NCBI GenBank assembly: GCA_011037195.1
Contig: JAAEAF010014552.1
Coordinates: forward strand, 105,458 to 169,457
Length of the DNA stretch: 64,000 nucleotides
Direction of reading: 5' to 3'
Source: Triatoma infestans
Taxonomy: Eukaryota; Arthropoda; Insecta; Hemiptera; Reduviidae
The position numbers were made by a program, and so were the translations under genes. The notes under the pieces are model-generated. The model had not been told where the DNA came from. It saw only the letters and a program-made list of their open reading frames with translations, and ran no database searches. Shown piece after piece: positions 56,411 to 64,000 of the stretch. Position 1 is the stretch's first letter. Each line of letters begins with the position of its first letter.

Positions 56411-57126
56411 ATTTAAACTGCCGCCATATGTTTTATTGATTGTGTATACATACATGATAACCCCTATCGCCTTTTTTTTTATGCCAAGCCCAACTAAACG
56501 TATATAAACGTTAAAATTAGCCTGTAAACTACAATAAAAAAGAAAGCTGTGTGAGATGAATCACCAACAATTTTTTCTGTTTCATAATTCCTCAATTTAC
56601 AAATAAAATCAACGCAAAAACTGCAATAGTTATGAAATTTCATTAAAGAAACCTAAATTTCCAAGGGTACTACGGTCTAGCCATGGTCACCCGACTGCCA
56701 GAGCTTCTATGACAGAAATAGGACAACTATAAATAACTAACTGAAGAAATATTGTTTACTTTTAGTGTACGATCTCACTTAAAGTTACTAAGGAAGGCAG
56801 CCAGCTTGTTATATATATTTAAACCAGTATATTGATAGAGCGAGTGGGAGAGAGAGAAAAAAATAGATTTCTAAAATTTGAAAATAACTTTGAAACCAAA
56901 TTTAAAAGAATTCTACGTAATCATTGGATGTAACACTTTTAACATTATCCACTCCATTTCGTCCGGCAAGATTGTGATTTTGAATAGAGGTGTCTAACAT
57001 GCTGTCCACTGGCTCCATGGCTCTCAGTGTAAAAATACTTAGGAGAATCAAAAAAATTAAAATTAAAAAATAATAAAGTATAGTATTTTAAAAATCAAAT
57101 TAATAGATGTTATCTATACAAACATA
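56411..57126. other. Unassigned AT-rich stretch
   Basis: No gene, RNA or element end recognised. Confidence 0.35.
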
Positions 57127-57610
57127 ATACCAGGCTGTCAAAAAAGTTTCTGTGCATAAAAAAAAAGAACAGTTTAATTTAAAAGTAAATATAAAAATGT
57201 TTACTTGGATTGAGTCTTATTCCTTCTAATATAAACCTTTATTTTGCAACCACTTTCAATTCAGCGTTGTATTTCAATGACGACCTTCACTCCTTCCAAA
57301 AAATCTGCTAATTTTATCCGAGACAAATAAGAACGATTGGCGGCAGCGTTATCAATTTGCAGAATAGTTTTGGTTAATTAAAAAGGTGTGTCCCCCCTTG
57401 CTCTTAAAACTTTATAAACTTTAAACCAGCTATTCATTATAAAATTCAAAGTCAACAGCTATCCCACCTGGAAAATGCTCAAAATGTAAAACATCTTTAT
57501 TGCTACACCAAACGCAAAGCATGATGTTACTAACCTCTGGTTAGGATTATAAGGACTAGTGGTAACCAGCATACGCTTGTTTGGATTTTTCCAAAAAATA
57601 TTCACTTTTA
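57127..57610 (-). pseudogene. Degenerate mariner-like transposase remnant
   Basis: The low end GGCTGTCAAAAAAGTTTCTG resembles a mariner terminus. On the minus strand, NIMLCVWCSNKDVLHFEHFP recalls the mariner VMLCVWW...GVIHYELLP block upstream of the second catalytic residue, and ILQIDNAAAN recalls the HxDNAxxH block holding the second Asp. Stops and frameshifts interrupt, the third Asp block is not seen, and no opposite terminus was found. It is unlike the two mariners above and much older. Confidence 0.45.
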
Positions 57611-59530
57611 ATTACTAAAGAATTTTAAAGCAAAGTTTTGCACAGGCAGTTAGTTTGGTTTGGCACTCTGACAATTCATGAAATTCCGGACATCCAACTT
57701 TTAATACCGTGGCGCTTAAAGCCCCTAGTATGTTAGTAGATAATACTCGATATGTTTCCCCAACTCCATACAATGACCCCACTACTTCCTTTGTACAAAC
57801 TGTTTCGGGTGCCGGCTATTGCGGTTAGTCCTTTTTTTTTTCCAATAAATGATTCAACAATTTTTTCTCGCAGATTTTGTTTGCTGATTGTTTAACAGGT
57901 AAAGATGTTTGGGTACATGAATAAAGAATTATAGTTAATGTAAACAATTGATATAAATTATATAAACAAAACCACAAATAGGATTTATATTATCTGACTT
58001 CAAAGTCAACACTGTTCATGCATAAAAACCAATTGTAACAAACTAGTTCTTGAGAAAAAACACCAATTTCATGATTTAACAATATTATCCCACAAAAAAG
58101 CGAGAAGGTTAATCTTTTTCCTTTTTCCTACAAGATATATGTTAATTCAACCATGGAGTCTGTGCTGAACTTAACAATATGCGCAAATGAAGATTCGCCA
58201 GAACAAGAACTAAGGATTATTAAAGTAAAATTCTAGACAAGCAATTCAAACACTAGAAATGAAAGCAATGTTGAACTATACTGGTGAAGGGAACAGAATG
58301 AGCAACAATTGCTTTTGGTGAAATTGAAATGCTATTCAATGCTTGAAGTGAACAAAAATACCAGGGCACGAGAACTGGGAAACAAAGAGGTTTCTTGCTT
58401 TCAAGATGTCTCCAATTTGAAAATAAATAATCCAAGATTTCCCAAGAAACTCTGCATTGCTTAGCTAGGATAAAGAAAAACAGTTTAAATAAGATGGAAA
58501 TGAAGATTGCAGCAACGACGATAACAGAACAGTTATATGCTGTGTCTAAGTTTAAGAGGATAGTGGATTTGTTGCCAAACATGGCGGAATTGCATCTACA
58601 CTGAGCCATATAAAGAAAGCTTTCGTCTTGAATCTCTGGGACTTACGGCTGTAATAAGAAACTGAATAAAAAGCATGTAGCATCATTTTTCAAAAAGATA
58701 AAAACATTGTGGCGTCCATAAATAAATGTACTGTTGTCTCGTATGTCGACAGTGTTAATGGCGGAAGAGACCAACTCAAGACATCATTCTTTACAATGTT
58801 GCAGCCGGGAAAAATGGTGGCATCGCAATTAAAATGCGGAGAATTTAGAAGAATGAAGTTGCCATTAATGGTTGCTAGCAAAGACGCTTTAATAAAGCCC
58901 CTAACAAGCTTCTGCCAAGCTAAGAAAGAAATGGAGACATAAGCGTGATGCCAAAAACAACAGTAAAATGTGGAATTTTTTACTGAAAAATGGCATCTTT
59001 CTTAGTGAATTCACCCGCACAAGTCAGTATGTCGGTTTCAGATAGTTAGCTGGTCATTGCATTTTTTTTTTTAGGCATCTGTATCGTAACGGGAACATCG
59101 AATCACAAAATTATCGAAGAAGGCACGGAGCATTTAACACCTTAACCAAATGGGTTATGCTATATTAAAAAAGAAAATCAACAGATTGATCAACAGACCC
59201 CAAAAACATTAAAAAAGTAAGAGAGTAAAGAAACTTTACAAATGTAAAATTATATTTTTTATTACATGGGATTACTAATTTGTTGTTTAAAAAAAAAAAA
59301 AAAAAAAACCATAGTTAATTTAGTACCTTATTTATTCAATATACTGAATTATTCATGAATTGATGTCACTCGGAAATAATAAAAGAATATGATTTATTTA
59401 TTTTGCGGTCTTGAAGGTGTACTTGTTTGTACCCTTATTTATAAACACTCACAATAAACAATATATGAATATAACAAAAACTTATATTTACAAATTTAAA
59501 CAACAAAAAAATAACGAAATATACACATTT
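57611..59530. other. Unassigned stretch of ~1.9 kb
   Basis: Frames 58253-58609 (minus) and 58709-58942 (plus) show no known motif; the first includes a hydrophobic segment (about VIVVAAIFISILFKLFFFIL) that arises from T-rich DNA. 58140-58960 is less AT-rich than its flanks and could be an old retrocopy or unknown element. Confidence 0.4.
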
Positions 59531-59852
59531 AGCATCAGAGACATTTTCCGTGGAAGCCTGCTTCATTTTGTGGTCAAACGACCGGTTTTCGGGCGTTCGC
59601 CCATCTTCAGGATGCGCTTTCAGACAGTGTGCCAACACAGACTCGTACAGAGACTTTAGTTCACACACTGAGGGGTAGGTTAAAATACATACTCAGTATT
59701 TAAACATACACCTCAGGTTAGTGTGTGAAACTAAGTCTCTGTACGAGTCTGTGTGTCGCACTGCTGAAAAGCGCATCCTGAAGATGGGCGAACGCCGAAA
59801 ACGGTCGATGACCACAAAATGAAGCAGGCTTCACACGGAAATGTCTCTGATG
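59531..59852. repeat. Type-A palindromic element
   Basis: Arms 59531-59674 and 59711-59852 are inverted A repeats of ~143 bp. Each includes CTGAAGA, a GGGC/GCCC-type stem and GAAA, then the ACGGTCGATGACC-type hairpin and GAAGCAGGCT. The outer ends AGCATCAGAGAC/GTCTCTGATGCT match the edges at 32097. The minus frame 59435-59668 is not a gene. Confidence 0.9.
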
Positions 59853-60193
59853 CTTTCCAGCTCTGCGGAACCAACCCCACAACAAATACACATTTAGAAT
59901 CGCGATCTACTTATAACTCTTCTTACTTATATATCGGTTATTTCAATATTAAATCTTGAATATTGTTTACTTTTACTTGTTAAAATTATATGTAAAAGCA
60001 TTTCCTAAAAGGTTTGAGGTGAATTTATAATACAGATTACATGTTCATCGTTTTTTGTCAAGGTTGAAATGGCTAAGACGGTGCGGAGCAATGGGTGAAG
60101 CGGTGAAGTCATATTTTTTTTTTTACGGTAAAGGGCGAAATTTAAAATAAATAAATAAATAAACCAATTTTTCAAAAAATACATGTATAACAT
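59853..60193. other. Unassigned AT-rich stretch
   Basis: Includes (AAAT)n at about 60146-60163. Minus frame 60005-60232 is not convincing. Confidence 0.35.
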
Positions 60194-60798
60194 GATGTAT
60201 CTCTTAGTTGGCTGATCGGCCGGGGGTATCATAAGAAAAACACTAAAAAAAATTTTTAAAGTGTTTTTTTATTAATGGCCCGACGTTTCGACAAACATTG
60301 TTTGTCTTCTTCAGGGGCTATCTATAAAGAAAAAAAATACATAAGAATCTAGCTAGCATTAACAGAACAAAAACAAAAACAGAAAATATGGCAATAGAAC
60401 AATAAAAAAACAAAAATGGTAATGGAAAACTAAGTCATAATTGAACATGTAGTAATTAATACAGCATACAAATTTTCCGATTCTAAGGTCTGTAATATTT
60501 CCATAATTTTTCTATACTAGTAGGTATCTGTATTTACTTTTGTAATTTGTTTTTTTAGTTTTCCATTACCATTTTTGTTTTTTTATTGTTCTATTGCCAT
60601 ATTTTCTGTTTTTGTTTTTGTTCTGTTAATGCTAGCTAGATTCTTATGTATATTTTTTTTTCTTTATAGATAGCCCCTGAAGAAGACAAACAATGTTTGT
60701 CGAAACGTCAGGCCATTAATAAAAAACACTTTAAAAAATTTTTTTTAGTGTTTTTCTTATGATACCCGCCGGCCGATCAGCCAACTAAGAGATACATC
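60194..60798. repeat. Type-C palindrome, 605 bp, ~240-bp arms
   Basis: Arms 60194-60433 and 60555-60798 are near-perfect reverse complements around a 121-bp centre. The right arm reads CCTGAAGA, then a stem with arms GACAAAC and GTTTGTC around AATG... and GAAACGTC, the C form of the hairpin core. Outer ends are GATGTATCTCTTAGTTGGCT and its complement. No coding frame. Confidence 0.92.
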
Positions 60799-61620
60799 AG
60801 ATCATTTCTAACGGCCAACAACTTCTACAATTTGATACATGTATAATAAAAATTCTGTTAATGAAATATGTTCGACGTTATGACTAGGTAAATGGTACTG
60901 TTTTTTTCTGTATTTGCCTTTTAATTTTAAAATGGAGAATGAGATCGCTAAAAAATATTCATATAAATCATACTTTACTTTTTTAAGGGACTACTCCTAG
61001 AAGCGGCTTAAAATAAATTTCTTCAGACCCAATTTACTCTTGACACCGATCCTGGCTTAAGCAATCGTATATATGAAGAAAATCTAGACTGAGTTAATAA
61101 CCAAAACAGTAGAAATATTGTTTATAAAAATGCTACCATCTCTTATCCAAAATACTGCTCTAATATGTTAGTGCAGCGACTACATAGAAGAGGATTAGTT
61201 ACTAGAAACTCTATTACATAGACATTCTCTCGGGGGGGGGGGGGGGAGTATAAAGTCCGCACTACAATAACTAATTGCTCTCTTCATTCCAGAGGATATC
61301 ACAATGCTAATGAGATATAAGTAGCCTGCTCACATAAACTAAATTGACTAACTCTCCATCCTCTTTGTGAACCAAATGTATTATGTCGCATATGGGATTA
61401 GATAAACGTAACACGAATATGAGGCTCAAATAAACTAAGAGCACTTAACACTTAAATGCTAAAATGACTGATTCGATAAACATTTAAAAACTACTCACTG
61501 CCCTAAGCTAAGGAAACAATCCCAATCTTAACCGTACTCAAACCCTATAATCTAAACTTCTCAAAAAAAATCATTCATTTGCTGTTAATATCCCAAACTA
61601 CCCATCCATTCCATCTAAAT
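60799..61620. other. Unassigned stretch
   Basis: A G run of ~14 lies at about 61232-61245. No gene or terminus recognised. Confidence 0.35.
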
Positions 61621-61624
61621 ACAC

Positions 61625-62300
61625 CCTTTTGTCTCAATGCTTGCCCAAGCAAAAAAACATTTAAAACTAACACTTCAGCACCTCCTCACTAGTCAAGGAT
61701 TATCGCGAGGCATTGAAAAGACTCCCCAGCACAATAAGGTACAGCTGAGATGGGTGCCTGCACAAGCAGAGATTGAGGGTAATGAGGCAGTTGATCAGCT
61801 GGCCAGGAACGGGCAAATACCCCGTTTTGGCGTCCAGAGCCTGTCCTAGGGATAACAGTGGAGTAGTCCGTGCAGCTATTGGAGACTGGATCCGAAGCAA
61901 GCATGAGACGCTCTGGGGTGGGAGAACAGGGACTATACATAGTAAAAGGATGATGCCAAAACTGTGTAAAGGGAGGACCAAAGTCTGAGTAAGAACCAGA
62001 TTTCTCTGATGACGGGGTTATTTACGATCTTGATAGGTTCAAAAACCATCTGTACTAGGTGAGGCTAATATGCCCGGAACCGTTGTGCAGACTATGTCAG
62101 GAGGAGAAGGAGGAGGAAAAGGCCACCCCACCAGTTCTTTGATTGCATAGCAATAACCAAATTGCGATACGAAACCTTTGGCACATTGAGACCTGAGGAG
62201 AAAGAAATGCAAAACTGGACTGGTGGTGAAAGGCCTTAAACTACTTACGAGGGGACGACTCGCCTACTAGAAATTCGGGGATGGCACAATAAGCCTATGA
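61625..62300 (+). pseudogene. LINE RNase H and C-terminal zinc region (I/R1-group), copy 3
   Basis: KVQLRWVPAQAEIEGNEAVD followed by QLARNG (about 61737-61815) is the RNase H C-terminal block with the WVPxHxxIxGNExAD pattern; the usual His is Gln. After a frameshift VVRAAIGDWIRSKHETLWGG lies at about 61867-61925. CRLCQEEKEEE at about 62090-62125 and, in another frame, PPHQFFDC form a CxxC...HxxxxC knuckle. EERP/GGERP precedes the stop. RT is missing; stops and shifts throughout. The two minus frames at 61689-61981 are shadows. Confidence 0.85.
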
Positions 62301-63169
62301 TGGCTGCGGTGCTGGGATGTAGCCCATCCGAAGCGGAAAATCTAAATCTAACACTTCAGCAGAATCCTCTGATTCTAATATCCCATCAGAATTTTTCCGA
62401 TAAATACTTTCTGTTCTTATTGTATATTATATATTTATTGACTATTCGCTATCTGTTACAAAGAGGCGATGGCAGCTGAAGGAAGGCAACGCGACCTCTC
62501 CTAATTGGTAGCTAAATAAGCTTACCACTGAGGCGAAATATTTCCTTCCACGAAAGGATCGTCTCCACAACACTCTGATATTAAAGTATACATATATAGA
62601 CAAATACTTAATAATATTTATAAATTTATATGTTTTGTTTATATTATTCCGAAAATCTTATTCTATATTTGTTAAATTATTTTTTAAATATTTTTGGTAT
62701 AGCACAACTCATTCCGAATATTTATATTTTAAATTAAAACAGAAAAGCAAGAATTCTCAAGAGATTAGCCAACCTTTTTTTAAACATTTCAGGATAAGAT
62801 TGGTTGAAAGCTTGGAATTTATTTGCTTGCAATCTCTCAAGAGAATAGACGGGATTTTTCAGGAATTTAATTCTATAAGGTTTATTAAAGAATTACAACA
62901 TTTTTATAAATAAAAACTTCTTTCAGTAAATCTACAAATAATTTACAATACAAGGAAAGAAATAATATTGAAGTAATTTTATCGATAAAAGTTAAATATT
63001 GTAATTATTTTACTAATTCTTTAACTTGCAGAAATTTTCTTGTTCGATGTTTTGGACGCCTGATGAACCTAAACATGAAAAATTAATGGCCCCAAAATAA
63101 CTAAATATAATAAATTATTAATTAAATAAACCCTTTTATTTATAAATAATACAATGGAAAACAATATAA
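62301..63169. other. Unassigned AT-rich stretch
   Basis: Frame 62635-62913 is Lys/Phe/Ile-rich with no recognised motif and probably chance. The first ~200 bp may be the LINE 3' UTR. Confidence 0.35.
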
Positions 63170-63440
63170 TGTTTTCAATAAAAATGATACGTTTTTATCT
63201 GTGCAGAGAACATTTCATGTTTAACAAAAATCGTTGTATCCATAGTCAAGAAAATTCCAAGAAACTCAAAACCAATTCAGTAAAGTTGCACTTCTGGTTA
63301 GCCGACTTTCTTAAAACTTCAAATTCTAACAACAATGCTTACAATGTAGTTGGTAGAGCCATAAATGAAGTAGCACTTTAAAGCAAAGCTTAACATTATT
63401 GCTCCCAAAGAATACCCCAGAAAAAATCAATTTTTCTCGA
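63170..63440 (+). repeat. Family F module, copy 14
   Basis: GATACGTTTTTATCTGTGCA is shared with 1710. GTAAAGTTGCACTTCTGGTT, AGCCGACTTTCTTAAAACTT, GTTGGTAGAGCCATAAATGA and AGTAGCACTTTAAAG are F phrases. Frame 63154-63381 translates it. Confidence 0.5.
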
Positions 63441-63589
63441 ACGAATGTTTCCACGTACCGCATAAATAAATACGCATTCACATATAAATTACGTAATTTA
63501 AGTTAGACATGTCCACTTGTTGGATGTTTCCATTTTTAAAACTAACAATGTGCCTTTTAAAAAGCGAAAAATAACATGTGTTTTCATAT

Positions 63590-63722
63590 TAACTAAATTT
63601 GCTCTGGCAAGTCTATGTTATCACACTGTTTTGACAATAACATCCTGATGATGGGTGAACGCCCCGAAACCGGTCGATGACCACAAAAAGAAGCACGCTA
63701 TCACGGAAACATCTCTGATGAT
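63590..63722 (+). repeat. Type-A hairpin repeat, single copy
   Basis: TTTGCTCTGGCAAGTCTATG, CACTGTTTTGACAATAACAT, CTGATGA, a stem with arms GGGTG and CGCCC, then GAAACC, GGTCGATGACCACAAAAAG and CACGGAAACATCTCTGATG. The best-preserved single A core. No inverted partner in the window. Confidence 0.8.
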
Positions 63723-64000
63723 TTGCTCATTATCCTTTGAATGCTAAATGCATTTATATAAACCAATCGCTTTTAACTGATTTTAGTCTCTCACCTGCAA
63801 CAACGGTCTCCTGCAGCGTGTCATTCAATATTTAATATCATTCATTATGATCTGTAGCTTTATTTATCGTCCCCCTCCTGATCTCGTCCCTTGTATTCTT
63901 CTTCATTGTCGATTAATTAGAAACCAGAGGAATGTGATCCACAATAAAAAAAAAAAGTGGTTTAAGAAACGAACAACTTCGTCCCTTCGTAGAATGCGTT

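Noticed and set aside
58253..58609. Membrane protein gene on the minus strand
   Set aside because: The hydrophobic stretch comes from T-rich DNA on the coding strand; no family recognised, no conserved context.
62635..62913. 92-residue gene
   Set aside because: Low-complexity Lys/Phe/Ile content in an AT-rich tract, typical chance frame.
63630..63720. Complete, active hammerhead ribozyme
   Set aside because: CTGATGA, stem II and GAAAC are visible, but I could not place a UH cleavage dinucleotide after a stem III, nor a stem I, so only a hammerhead-like core is claimed.

Overview
The window looks like arthropod, most probably insect, nuclear DNA. It is strongly AT-rich, full of homopolymer and microsatellite tracts, and made almost entirely of transposable-element remains. 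I find no intact host gene, no rRNA or true tRNA gene, no CRISPR array and no operon-like gene packing. Nearly every long open frame is either a broken transposon protein or chance translation of AT-rich repeat. The mix of tRNA-derived SINEs, RNase H-bearing LINEs, an RLE-type (R2-like) LINE, mariner, Helitron and PIF/Harbinger copies suits a repeat-rich insect genome. A hemipteran is a guess, not a demonstration.

Layout. 1-851 is a non-autonomous DNA element with ~150-bp terminal inverted repeats. 1-7 kb holds a SINE, a modular repeat here called family F, a hairpin repeat (A), and a GC-rich island inside a long minus-strand LTR (family E). 7.9-10.5 kb is a nest: a type-B palindrome, then a LINE interrupted by a decayed Helitron. 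12.8-13.6 kb carries two direct family-E LTRs. 14-16.1 kb is a LINE split by a solo LTR with target duplication. 17.8-18.9 kb is a palindromic A element split by the same LTR family. 21.7-29.7 kb has four LINE remnants. 31.8-37.7 kb has a SINE, an A palindrome, an R2-like endonuclease fragment between 87-bp inverted repeats, and a Harbinger remnant. 40-50 kb has SINEs, a third LTR, a deleted mariner inside a B repeat, and long F arrays. 50-56 kb has F and E repeats with a second deleted mariner. 57-64 kb has a probable old mariner relic, an A palindrome, a 605-bp near-perfect palindrome (C), and another RNase H LINE.

The main unexplained signal is a set of short hairpin motifs in three sequence-distinct families (A, B, C, plus a weak D). 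Each reads CTGANGA, a short stem-loop, then GAAAC, which matches the core order of a hammerhead ribozyme (CUGANGA, stem II, GAAA). Paired stem bases differ between families but stay complementary. Several copies sit as head-to-head palindromes with 70-240-bp arms. I could not find the cleavage site or closing helices, so self-cleavage is unproven. Clean nested insertions (LTR in LINE, LTR in palindrome, Helitron in LINE, mariner in B repeat, mariner in LTR) give a relative age order for the families.
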